From Larus michahellis (taxonomy: Eukaryota > Chordata > Aves > Charadriiformes > Laridae): 64,000 nt of DNA. The DNA lies in assembly GCF_964199755.1 (NCBI RefSeq), contig NC_133903.1, positions 4,667,001 through 4,731,000 of the forward strand, given 5' to 3'. The notes under the pieces are model-generated. The model was not told the origin of the DNA. It ran no database searches and worked only from the letters and a program-made list of their open reading frames with translations. Numbering within the stretch: position 1 is the first letter of the stretch; each line of letters opens with the position of its first letter. Shown here piece by piece: positions 15,001 to 42,915 of this stretch. The position numbers and the translations under genes were made by a program.

Positions 15001-18000
15001 TAGTCTGCAGCAGCCTTGTATTAGCTCAGGAAGTCTGATGACTGTGTCATCTGCTGAAATCTGTTTATGTGCAAACAGAAAGGAGAAGCAAAACACCTCC
15101 TTGCGCTCCACATGCCAGGTTAGGCCATCTCAGAGCTCTGGCCCGAAGCAGACAGTCATCAGCTGCCCTGACACAATGCTATTCAAAACCTCCGCTGCTG
15201 ACTCACGCCCCTCCACAGATAACTCTGCCCTGGAAACATGAAGGTACAGCCCGATGAGGTGTATGCCGAGAGTCAGGGTTTTTAAAGAGCATTTTTTAAC
15301 TGGTTAGCTGTGGCAGATGAAGCTGAGGTTAGAGATCAGTGATTACTACGACAGGAATGTGAGGGGGAGGAAAGAGAGAGGGAAGATGTAGCTCCTTGAC
15401 TAAGGTCAGAACAATGTTTTTAATTTGGCTTGGGAACAGCCTTTTTCCATCCTCTCCAACCTCCATTTCCACTGCGGCAGCAAAATGATAACCCTGCTTT
15501 GATGCTCGGCAAATACAAGTAACACCAGGCAGAGTTTTAACCTTAAATTCGCCCCTGCTGCCATGGCGGGTACCTGTACTGAGCTCCCGCAGCAGCCCCA
15601 GGGCAGCTTGGTGGCATCACTACCTGTTGTGAGGACAGACAAGTGACACGGATTAGGTTACTTCACCATTTAAAAATCAAACAAATCAAGCAGTGCGAGC
15701 ACTCCAGCGGGTGCAGAGGTTTAGGGTTCCTCCCTGATGTTAGGGTGATCACATTACAGTACTCCCTCTCTTGTTCCCCGTGTGAAATGGAAGAACGCCA
15801 CTCCTCCCTTTCTCTTTCAAAGGGATGTAGGAGGCAAAGGCAAACCCTACAGCTCATCTCACCTGCAGTGGGGTCTCAGCCCCTGCTCAACCCTCAGCAC
15901 TACTGCAGCCTTTGGGGTCCTTCCAGCCCCGGCAGTTTGGCTACGGGACCACTCTGGCGACTGCCACGTTCGAGGCAACCAAGGACCTTTAATACCCTGG
16001 CATCACCTGCCCAGGCTGCTCTTATCCAACTCCCCACGGAGTCCATCACCTTATCTCCAAAGACACTGTCACCGTACTTCTGCACTGACCACCACTGCCG
16101 TTCTCAGCGGCTCCTCTGCCTAAATGTTTGTCCCCAGGGAGAGACGGTGAGACAAGACTGCTGAGGCTGAAGTTTCCATCCCCACATGGAGTTGTGTTCA
16201 GCTTATTACCTCCGGACCTTTCCTCGGCAAAGGACAAAGCTATGAAGGGAAGATAGTGCTGCTACCTCTTATGGACCTGACAAAGAGGTATTCACTGGTC
16301 AGTAAACCGTGGGAGAATTGCTTTTTCACTGAATGGATATTGCTACATAAGGCAGAAAGCAAGCACAGGAGTAAGCTTTGTTGCTTGAAATTGCACCGAC
16401 ATACATGGTCTATTTTTAAAGGGACTAGTTTGAGTTCTTGCTTTCAGCAGCTTTTTTTTCTTTTTTTTACCCTCTAAGAGAGATATACCCCATTTAAACT
16501 GACCTCTTTCCTCAGGTCCGTTTCCAGGCTGGGCTTCACCCTCTTCTCCTCTGTCAGACTCATTTATCAAGTGAAGCATTTCCACATACCACTGCATAAA
16601 TAGACTTGACCTTGTAAAAGCAACAGCACCTGAGCTCCCACTGATGGAGTCTCTCCACCCCACCCCAGCAATTAACCCAGCCCAATCCTACCCTCTTTCC
16701 AGGTGAGGTGTTCTCAGAACTCCTACAGCCCCTTCCTATGTGTCCCAAGGAAGGGTGGCAGGTATACGGAGAAGGCAAGGAGTGATTTTGGGGTGATGAC
16801 TGTCTCCTCTTTGGAAAGGGGCATTTAGGAGCAAGCTGCTGCTGGCATCACGCAATTCTTGTAACTGCTCCTGGCCCAGACCAAACATACACCAAAAAAA
16901 CAAGCTACGGGAGTTCCCCCAGGGGAGACAACTCACTCCTGGTCCCTGGCTTTCCCTGGTGCTCCCTCTCAGCCAGGGAACAAGCTGTGGGTATCATCAC
17001 CCAGCTTCCCGGGAAGCAAGGAGAGCCCCTGGCACGTGGCTTTCCCTTGTTCCCCTTGCAGCCACCCCCAAAGGTAAGCAGCTTGCCCAGCATAAAGGTG
17101 GAGATGAGATGTCCCGACTCTCAGCACTCCCCATGCGACTTTGACCCTACACGCCCCGACGGGACAGGCCACGTGGTTCAACACACTCTTCCTACACAGG
17201 ACTGTACTTTTAAGGCTTTGCTGTACCAGGAGCACGCTCCTGTTATCTATCTTCCCTTAGGACTTGGCAATAAAATCTACAGGGGTTTTATCTGCCACCT
17301 ACAATCACCTCAGCCCCACCTTCGGCCTTGGTCCCTCCCTCCTGCCCATCCCTTTGAGGAGAGATACGGAAATCACCGGCGCTCCTGCTGCAATACTGCC
17401 GGCGATAGCATCGCCGCTCGCCCTGCCTGCAGCACACAGCACCGCCGCTGCAAACCAGTTTCAATGTCCTTTTATGGAAGAAAAATGAAAATTGCCTGCC
17501 CAGCCGCAGAGTGCCTCAGAGCTGAGCTGAGCTGACAGACGGAAACTTGCCATTTGTTGTGGTTTTGGCAGTAAGAGAGTGGAGCGCGTTCCCAGGCGCA
17601 CCGCTCTTTTAAAAAGGGTGCAGCGAAGGCACTGAGCTGGAGGAGAAAGCCAAGAGCTCCGGAGCAGGAGGTTTCAGGGATGCAACGCTGAGGAGGAAGA
17701 TGGCAGAGTCATTAAAAGATGGTTTAGACTGTTCTGCTGGCCTGGACAAGCAGGAGACAGGCCTTTGGACAAAAGCACGCACAGGCACAAGTGCTCCAGC
17801 CCCCCCAGTAAGACAAGTAGCAAGGTCCCCCCATACTGCATTTCCTTTTCTTTCTCATCCCAACAAATTCTGCTAAGCTGCATTCGCACAGACAGAGGAT
17901 GGGAATTTAAACCCAGGAGCTGGGCCTTGAGGTCACTGTCACCAGAAAGAAATTACAGGGGTCTGCCACAGGCGAGTGCCACCTTCGGCTCTGCTCTCCA

Positions 18001-21000
18001 CTAAAGCTGTGGGGGTAAGCTCTAAGTAGCAATCAAATCCAAATAAGTACGCCCAAGGAAAAGCACACAGAGGACCGCAGTAAGAATGGCTGAACAGAGA
18101 ATGAGATGGGGCCATGGGACCTTCCAAATGTTTGCGCTGCTGTCAGGAAGCTGAATGAGACAGCAGCCTTCAACAGCTGGGAAAACATGTTGCAAAACAA
18201 GGAGAATTAAGTAATTCTCCATATGCACATCCTACTCTGAGGCATTTTGGACAAGCTCAATTTCTCCAACCAGAACAATATTTTTTTTCCCATGTTGCAC
18301 ACGCACTCTGCCAGTGACAAATCTTGATATAGTTTAAGCCTAAAACCGCAGCACATCTGGAGTCGGGCAGGGCAGCTCCGGGCAGCAACGGGCCAGCCTC
18401 TAGCACAGAAGTCCTGGGCCCTGTGGTATGTGCTGGATGACATCCTTGGAAGGCTGTGTCATCCCGAACACATTCCCTGCTGCTGGGTACTCAAATACAC
18501 AAACATTTCCCCTTGCAACCGATAAAGCATTTGTAACCTACCTCTAAATCGCAAGCGGCTGCGTGCCCCATTACCGCAGCGGGTAGGGAGATCACAGGCA
18601 CTGCAGTACGCCCCTTCGCTCCTTCTGTAATTTTAAATCTTGTTGATCATGCACCAATTTATTCCAGCAAGGCCACTCACGTCAAAGTTGCTGCAAACCG
18701 TACAACGCGACTTACGCTCATTACCATAGGCTGTGGACGTAGCGTTAGCACCCTGCTAAGAGAAGCCGTGTTCAGACACGGCTCGCCAGCCAGATCCCTG
18801 TACAAGCTTAAACCTGTCTCACTTCCAACAGAAAACGAAGGTTAAAAGCAGCTGGGTGCATCTGTCCCTAGCCAGCACCTTGAAATCAATCCTGAGACAT
18901 TCTAGCAGCTTAAAAAGAAGTCCCCTAAAACACCGTGTCTCAGTCCTGCAAATTAAAAAGTAGACACAAGGATTGCTGTGGCCAGAGCGCCTAACACGAA
19001 GACAAAAAGGCCAAAAAGAGCGGAGATTTTCTGCATCTGACACAGGCACATCAATGCTCATTTTTTCCAGCGTGACAGTTCAGACTCCCAGCAGGCAAAC
19101 CCCCTCCCTGAACACAGCCTGAACACAGGGAGCACTAAGGAGCCTAAATGAGAGGGGCACCTGCCCGGTCCGAGGGCGACGTGACTTAGCACCACACAAC
19201 TGTACACCATCACTGCATCCAGCCAGACAACAACACGGTACACTAAAGTAACAAAAATTTTAAGCTATGCAAAGGAGTTTTAAGCAAAAGTCTTGGAAAT
19301 GCAATGTGGCCTGGCTATGAAATGCGTGTTGAGGGTTTCGAGCTCTCCAGCACCAGAGGGACAGCGCTGCTCCGTACATGCATTATTTCCATGGCAACGG
19401 CAGCTTTCGCCTCCCCATCTCTTGCTGGCTGAAAGCCCTGCAGTGCTTTGTGCTGAGACTGCAAAGAGGGGAGACCATCTCCCCCACCCGCCGCACGGCG
19501 CCGGGGAGAGCAGCGAGCAGCCCGGGAACAAAAAGCCTTGTCTTCACCAACAATAGGAGGTCCTGGGAGGAGGGAGGCAGAGCAGAAAGGATGGACTTCC
19601 TTTGCTGGTGGGAAACACGACTTCCCCCAACGTGCAAAAGTGCACACTCACTTCCCAGTGCTGCACAAGCCAACAAGCAACATGCGCCTTCCCAAGTTTT
19701 ACCGAAATTGCCAGCTTTGCTTTGCTGGGTCAGGGGCACAGGGAGGAGAAACGGGCATCACTAAAAATGAGGAATTCCAGCGCCACTTCTACGCAGGGAT
19801 CCTTGTACAGAAGATGATGGAGGTTGACTGAGCAGGCTGGAAAACCCTCCTGTCACCGGGAAGCCTGGCTCCATGCGCGCTCAGCAACCTGTTATAGAGC
19901 AAAACCTCAAAAACAGGTCTGAGAAAAAGCCACCTCTCCCCCAGCACCAGTTCAGGCTGCACACACACAGAACGCAGCCGCTGGGTGGTTTGGGCAACGT
20001 TTCTCCTTGGCTAATTAAACTTCTCCTCCACCCTGCAGTTTGTGATATTAAGATTCAAGCCCTGGCCACCTAACTAGAAGCCAAACTTGACGCCACACAG
20101 CTGGAGCCACAGCGGCCCTGGCAGATGGCGCGGGCTCATCTGCATGCTCTCCATGCAGCCCTTCAGCCACAGAAGGCTCTGCCCGTTGCTGAGGTTACAA
20201 TTAGCCACATTTTTGTCCCTGCAAGGTGCAAACGAGTGGAACTACAGGTGAGATGCATAAGCAGTGACCTGGGTATGCCTAGAGCTCTTCTTATTATTGA
20301 GCCCAACATACATACAGCCAAAATGAAGGCTTCCAGCTGGTTCCCATTGCTCACTTTACAATACCTCCATAGCCAGCCCAAATATGAATCAACCTCTCTG
20401 CAAGTTTTAAAGGAAAGCCTGAGAGTATCAACGTGAAGTCTCAAAGCAAGACAAAGGATCCAGGTGATGGAGCACAGAAACACAACAGGACCACCATCTG
20501 GTCCTCCTCTCCCCACCCTTGAAGAGCCTTGAGGTTTCAGGAAAGCCACATTTTGACCTTTCCCTTTCCACACTTCCCTTTGCTTTAGGTTCAGCCGTGC
20601 AAGCGCCGTCCTTCCAACCAGAGAGGGACTGCGTCCAGGATCAGTCATCACCACGGCTGAGGCTGCCAGAGGCACTGCTAGCAAAGCCAATGCATCCTCT
20701 CCAACCTCTGTAGAGTTCCCCAGATTAGCCCTTTCCTCCCTAAGGGCAACAGTTTCCTGCAAGCAAGAGCATTAACTGAAATTCTTCACTCTGGAGAGAG
20801 ACAAGATAGCGGCAATATGAAGAACCACTGCAGCTGATGCTGTGAGACCACACCACATCCTGCTATCCGAATTCCTCACCCTCGACTTCAAATCCTGAAG
20901 TTGTTCAAGACTTCTAAGAAGAGCACAAAGCTACTCAGCAGATTTTCAGCTAATGAATCAACACAAGCTGTCCAGGAAACCAGAAATCCAGCCCCCTGGA

Positions 21001-22480
21001 ATGCTGCAACGCCGGGGGGGACGACGACAGACACAGGCAGTAGGCTAGGAAGGAAATGAAACAGCAAGCCAGAAGGAACGGAACATTTCAGCACTGACCC
21101 CTCGTACCACAGTTACTGTGCCGTATTACACATTTAAGGGGAAAAAAGTGGCTTCAATTCATTTTGCACAGTGAAGCGTTCATGTTCTTCAAGCCTGAAT
21201 TTTGTTCTATGGTGCTGACATATGTACATTTTGAAAACAACTCGTTTTTGCAAAAAAAAAAAAAAAGTTTTATTTAAACGTGAATCAACATTGCCACCTA
21301 GCGACTCGCAACCCTCCCTGCTCGTGACACTTGGATCATCCATCAGAATCACATTTCTTTCCCAAATGCTAGAGGTGGATGTTAGCAAAACATACATGGA
21401 GATTAGCGATCTAAAAATGGAACTGTGCATCTTTCATAAGCAGCTTTCCCCTGCCAGTAAGTTCAATTTTCACTACAGAATGCGAAGTTCACTGCTGGCA
21501 ACTTCGATTTTTTCCAAACAACAAGAATTTTGCTTCCTATTACTTTCTCAATACAGGGAAATAGTGGTATCGCATCAATACGAGAATCCAACGCTATGGC
21601 AGCTACGAGCATAAGGTTAATGCACTGGAGAGGAATTTCAGTGATTAGCAGAAATCTCTGCCGGGGGACAGGCAGTTCCCTGAATATTGCACGAGAATTC
21701 ATTGTTGTGGCTAACGTTACGCAAGACGCCTTGTAGCTTCAGTGGGAAACACTGACACCGCACTGGCCTTGGCTCACTGGCACCAGCTGCAAGCGGGGTT
21801 CTGCATACATTCGGGAGACTGGGAAACACATTTCTAAGCTTCTATTTTTCCCCAGAACAGATGGTGCAGAAGCAGCAGCAGCGAGTTTTCCCCACTCCAT
21901 CCCTCCATTGGGCCAGACGATTCTCCCGTTATGGCTATTAGCAAACTTTGAGAGAAGCACAAAGATCTTCTGCCCTTTGAATGGACACATTTTAGTGAGC
22001 TCTTCAAACAAGTTTTTTTGTCACTTCCAACCGAATCTATATTTAGGCGACAGCATAAAAAAAAAAGGCAGATACTAATTCTCTTAAGGATAGTTTGTAA
22101 GGTTGTTTCAGCTCATTTTCCAGAGGTTTCATTAGATAAAGGATTACAATTTGGTTCTATGCCTTTTGAATACCCAGCTCCCTGCTCACCTAAAACATTT
22201 CTGTACATGCAAGACAGCAACCTAAGGCATCTAAGGCTTTTTTAGCCAACATCTTCCAAGAAAAGAAGGGAATACTGTTGTCTTTATCAATAGTGCCCTG
22301 AAATCTGTCTGTCCACACAATTTTATAGAATACCAGCAGGATCCAGCAAACACTTTGACTGCTGCCCCATGTAGCCACATTAGATATTCATTCACCTGCC
22401 ACCAGGAAGGGTGAGTTGTCCTCCCAGCTCTCCTGCCCAACACTCCAGAAGAGACCAAATGGCAAGTATCCCCCAATTAC

Positions 22481-37895
<15,415 letters not shown>

Positions 37896-39601
37896 CTACA
37901 AGACAAAATAAAACCAGGAGAGAGTAAGGCAAACTCAGCAGCACCCAGATCAGGCTTTCCCAAGACTAAGCTGCCAGATCGTTTTTGGGGTTCTCCTGGC
38001 TCCCCCAACGCAGCTTCTCCGTGAGGATATTTGTCTGTACCCCCTTCTCAGTGCCTCAGAGAGACATGTTTCTGTTGTCTTCTGTTCCAAGGGTTAAGAC
38101 AGCCGACTGAAGAGTGCGATCAGGCCTGAGAGGCGCCTCTGGAGAAGACATGAAGACGCTTACAGCTATGCAATCACAGAAAGGGGGGAGAGATGCTATT
38201 CTGACCAGCCAGGACTCAAACCCTCCCTGTATGTAGATCGTACCCCGTTTCCAAGAAGTCAAAAACCTGATGCATCAACTCAATAGTGGTGTTTCTGCCA
38301 CCATCTACTGGTGAGAGGAGCAAAAGCCACTTGCCTGAGCTGCCAGAGGGCAACACGGTGTCAAGCTGCATCTCAAACGTACCAGTGGATGTCATTACAA
38401 CCACCTGCTATTGCCCTTCATGCCATGAAGCCGTACCTCGCACAAGTGCTGCAGAAATGCTGGCACCGAGGTGAAGAGCCAACGTCACGGGTCAGACCCG
38501 GCAGCCTGGCTGTTGAGGAGCCGAACCACACTGCTGAAACGGAGACACCGGCATCAAACCCCTAATTCCCTTGCGTGCCACCAAGCTGAGGCACAACTCC
38601 AGAGGGCCCAGAGATGCTTAGAGCTCGCTTCCACAATGTCCACACTGGTGGTACGTCAGAAGGAAGCTGCACCCCGGCAGGGTAGTACATACGTGCGTGT
38701 TTTGTGCCTGCACTGTGAACCGGCACGGGAACAAGTCCCACTTACAGAGCACACTTTCTTGCCATCACCTGTTCTTTTAAAGAAGAGACCTCCCTGATTT
38801 ATGACACCTCCCCTCCTCAATGAGGGTTTGGTACAAATTCCTGGATACCCCACCTGCTCTCAAACCAAAGAGAGAGCCCGACAGGGATCAGGGTCCTTTC
38901 ACAGGACTGAGCTTTTGGGACTAAAATTTGCTACCCCCACCTGTTTTCAGAGAAGCACAATGAGCCGGCTGGAAGCTCCCGGACAGGATTAGGAGATCAG
39001 AGGAATCACCGCAACCTGAACAGTAGGTTTCCATTTTATGCTCTGTCAGCTTATAGCTCTCAACTCCTGCAATCACAGAGCAGCCGAATACACAGAGGAA
39101 CTCCGACCACAATTTGATCACGGGAATGAGAAAGGAGGTCTTTTTACTGAGAAGTATCCATCTCGTTATTAGAGCATGGAGGAATCCGTATTATTAAATA
39201 TTTACTGATGCATAAGTTGGAAGAAAATGGCGGGTCTGCTATAAAATCCTGTTTGCTTGTACACAAGAGCAGACTAAATTCTTCCTCAATAATTCTACTT
39301 GACCTCCTCTGCAGGGAACAGGATTTGCAGCTAGGACAGCAAAATGAAGAGATCAGTTCAGACGCATACTACATACCCATATCTATACCCCCCTCAAGGA
39401 ACTAGTCGTTATCATCTTCAGAATATTTTAATACAGGATCAAATCATAGGAACAACAACAACAAAAAAGTATAATTTGACACCTAAAAAAGGCAAAACCC
39501 AAGCCACACTTCACAGAAAACACCGAGAGTTGGATGGCTTTGGCCAGGAGGACACCTTCCTCCTGCAGACACGGTCCGCAACCTTGCACCGTAGGCGGTG
39601 A

Positions 39602-39629
39602 GATAAACGAGCAGCGGGATAAACGAGCA
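39602..39629. repeat. Short direct repeat, two copies of a 12-bp unit
   Basis: GATAAACGAGCA occurs at 39,602-39,613 and 39,618-39,629, a 16-bp period, within RNF216 intron 1. It is probably a small local duplication. Confidence 0.85.
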
Positions 39630-42217
39630 AGGCAGCAGCATTCTCCCCATTCGCAGGGTAGGACACTTGCTTAACACGCACCAAGGGTGCCAACAGTGTG
39701 GCCCAGTGCCTGTCTTCTCCGGAGGGAACCTCCACCATAAATGTTTCAAGGCCACACTCACCTGGTCCCAGCACTGGTCGTGGTCCAAAGTTGAGCGGGA
39801 CATTGGGCTATGGAACTGGAGAGGCCTCTTCTAACCAGCATTACTACAAACATGCAACTACCCCTATATTTGAACCGTGGAACCTCAGTAGCACATACGA
39901 TTTCCAGTAAACTGCTACAAGAGCATCATGGGCACGTCGATGCTTTGAAAATGCTTCAAGAGCAAGATTTTGGGAGTGTTTCCACGAAGTTCTTTAGCTT
40001 CTGCCTTATCAAGAAGAAACAAATCGTACTTTATTTGCCAGAATGGCATGAAATCTCATCATTGCAGACAGGTGCTGGAGCAGCAGCTCAGTAGCTGGAT
40101 CACTGTAAGCATACTTGGCGAAACCCCTGTCCTTTTTAAAAGGTCACGTCCACATTATTACAGTCGTATTTTCCCTGGTATTCATGAATAGCTACCTACT
40201 CCTGCATAACATTTTTCCATCCTTAGCCCTCTTATACTTTAGAAAATAAGATCAATACACTTCTTGCCGTTTAAAAGACGGAGAAATGGAAGCATGGAAA
40301 GGACCAGCGTAGCCAAGGCCACCAAGCAGGCTAGCAGCAAAGCCAGGAGCGGCACTCGGGCCTCTTCAGCTCACATACCCACACCAACCACTTCTGCTTC
40401 CCAGCAGGTCGGTCCTACAAAGCGCTCCCTGCAACAGTCACCAGCCCCTGCAGAGCTAGCACCCACCTCGTCTCAGCTGCCTTCATGCAGGCTGAAAGGA
40501 ACCTCTTGGCAGGAAACAACGGCAAAGGATCGCTCCAAGACTGGCTGGGGAAGAACAGGGACGTTTGTGGAAGCCACAAATCAGCCCTCGCAGCATCAAG
40601 CAGTGCAGAGGCCAGACAGGCATCTGCTCGGATCTGCGCTGAGCAAAGCTAAGTGGCTCGGATTATTTCTCCCCTACAGGGGCATGCGGTGCATTAGCAG
40701 AGCTGGGTATGCGTGTATGCATGGGTGGGTCAACACCGCAAATGCTCGGCACGGTCACCAAAAAAAAAATCTTCTCCCAAGTAGCTCAAATGGTGCTTTG
40801 TGCATTGCTGTCCAATGCTGGCTAAACTACAGCTGTTCAAATCCAAGAACAAGGGATAAGCCACAGAACTAACGTTAAGATCGTATTCTCCATAGGCAAC
40901 TCCGGTTCTCATAGAAAGGAACTTGCACACTTCAGCCTTCGGCATCAAGAAAGTAGTACAGGAAATAATGTGAAACGAAATTTGGGATAACAGACTGTCT
41001 ACCCCCCTGTACAAGAGAAAGATGCCCACACATCACCAAAAGAGTCATGGTGGTTTAAAAGCAGGAATATAATAAATAGCATTAACTGTAATACACAGTC
41101 AAGGCAACAAAAAAAAAAAGCAGCCAAGCCTGGAAAGAACTGGCAATGTACTACTTTTCTGTTTCAAAACAGACTGCATAAAACCCCAAGCAGCTTAATA
41201 AAGCACTGCTTTGAGGGGAAAAGCCAAGCTTCCACCGAGAGCTCGCAATTCATTTTGTCAATACTCAATACAGAGCTCAAGTTTAAACAAATATCTATAA
41301 GCACGGGCCAGTTCCATCTAGTGGCATGAATAAGAAGTTTATTCATGTTTATAGCACCAGGCCGCCAAGAACGTGAAGTAACAAGATCAAAGCCACCCTA
41401 GGGTCTTGCCCTACATAAACAACATAAATAAAAAAGCAAGCAAGACAGATGGAAAGAAGTGCTATCCTATGCTACCTCAGTGATTTCAGTGCCTATTTAT
41501 AGGTAAAGAATAAGGCTACCTATAACCAAGCTCTAACATGACCATCAGCATTTCCACAATACAGTCCAGGACAGGATACTAGAACTATTTTAAAAAGACC
41601 TGGCAGCAGGCAGGCATACACTTCGCAAGCTTTTTTTATTTTTCTCCTTCTTTTTTCTTAAAAATTCCCACCTGCACTACAGCACACAAACAGGACTCAA
41701 ATCCCTATACAGCACAAGGGTGACACAAAACTCTTATCACGTCCTTGAAGCCACCCGCTGACAGCGCGGTGAAGACCTCCACGCTGAAGATGCGGTTCCA
41801 CCAAATCTCCCCTCCATTTTCCCATATTACTCCATGCAATCACGACTCTGCACATACAAGTTGTTTCACTGCACAGGCAATAAAATCCTCCCCATTAAGG
41901 TTTTTCCTACAGCGACTTGAGAGGAGAACAACCCATTAAACAGAACAGCCACCGGAAAAATCAGAGACCACCAGGGACTTAGGTGTAACTGTTCTCTGAA
42001 CTGACTAGATCTCACACCGACAGCTGAAGTCACACGTACTTCCCGAACAAGCTTCTTGTACACGCAAATATATAATCTACAAAACTGCTGGTCCCAACCA
42101 CCACTACGAGTCGCCGGATCAGCTGCTAAGAGGTGAAGCAGGTCTCAGGTGCACACAGAATGCTTACACAAGGATTTCCAAAACCCATTCAAAATCCCTG
42201 CAAACACCACGTTACAT

Positions 42218-42241
42218 TATTTTTAGCCTAGGCTAAAAATA
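42218..42241. repeat. Perfect 24-bp palindrome
   Basis: Arms of 12 bp (TATTTTTAGCCT and its exact complement) meet with no spacer around a central CCTAGG. It sits in RNF216 intron 1. Nothing nearby marks it as part of a known element. Confidence 0.9.
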
Positions 42242-42584
42242 GCAGGCATCGGTACTGTGCATATATTTAAACTCCCGGTATATGCAGGCGCTTCTGGACT
42301 GCAGTAATTAGAGCAGAACTCCAGCCTGCTCCCTCCACCTCGCGTTTGTGCTGCAATGAGCATCTTCAGACAGTGCTGGAATTTAAAGCGACAGTCGAGG
42401 GGAGACCCCCCTCCTAGAGACAGTGTAATATATTTCCCCACACACACACTTATAGCATTTGAAATCTCGAACTCCCACATACCCAAGACGGGACTAGACT
42501 CAGAGTGCTCTTTTCTGGCTCTAGCTCAAGGCAACAGGACTAGACAGAAAGCACTGCAGGGGAGGCAGGAATTGAAATCCCAAC

Positions 42585-42629
42585 CGAATGGGGGGGGGGA
42601 AAACAAAAAAAAAAAAAAAAAAAAAAAAA
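42585..42629. repeat. G-run then long A tract (A24)
   Basis: A G-run near 42,591 is followed by AAAAC and 24 consecutive A (42,606-42,629). It resembles a retroposed tail, but no recognisable retrogene precedes it. Confidence 0.8.
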
Positions 42630-42894
42630 GAACAACTTGAAAGAGATGTCAGCAACATCAAATCATTGTGTGATTTAGCCTTTCCCCCATACAGCAACAC
42701 CACCGTTGCTCACCTACGTTGACAGAAGAGCATCAACTCCTACTTTCTGCCTGCGGGCAGCAAACGTGTCTGCTGGTAGCCTGCGAGCAAGGTGAATTTC
42801 TGGCTCCTTTCAAGCTGCTAAAACAAAGAGAAGCTACTTAAATAATGCATGGCTTGTGACAACCAGCAAAATGAAAAGCTAAAAATTCAGCCCT

Positions 42895-42915
42895 AAAAAA
42901 AAAAAAAAAAAAAAA
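42895..42915. repeat. A21 tract
   Basis: Twenty-one consecutive A in RNF216 intron 1, T-rich in the RNF216 transcript. Confidence 0.85.

Larger units (their letters stand above)
1..22480. other. Apparent non-coding DNA, probably RNF216 intron 13 and beyond
   Basis: I found no exon here that matches the missing RNF216 C-terminus (second half of IBR, RING2, proline-rich tail) and no other recognisable gene. Open frames up to about 200 codons exist on both strands (for example 20,163-20,762 minus and 16,987-17,535 plus), but they show no recognised domain, codon pattern or splice context. The stretch contains homopolymer tracts and one CR1 fragment. Small exons under about 40 codons could have been missed by eye. 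Confidence 0.6.

Noticed and set aside
16987-17535. 182-codon plus-strand frame
   Set aside because: No recognisable domain, and neighbouring overlapping frames on both strands are similarly open.
18341-18443. Minus-strand Cys-containing stretch considered as a possible RING2 exon
   Set aside because: Cysteine spacing and flanking residues do not match RNF216 RING2 and splice sites are lacking.
20163-20762. 199-codon minus-strand frame
   Set aside because: No family resemblance and no RNF216 C-terminal motif; composition consistent with random open frame in GC-rich intron.
40264-40872. 202-codon plus-strand frame in RNF216 intron 1
   Set aside because: Ser/Thr/Gln-rich, no recognised domain and no splice or promoter context; likely chance.
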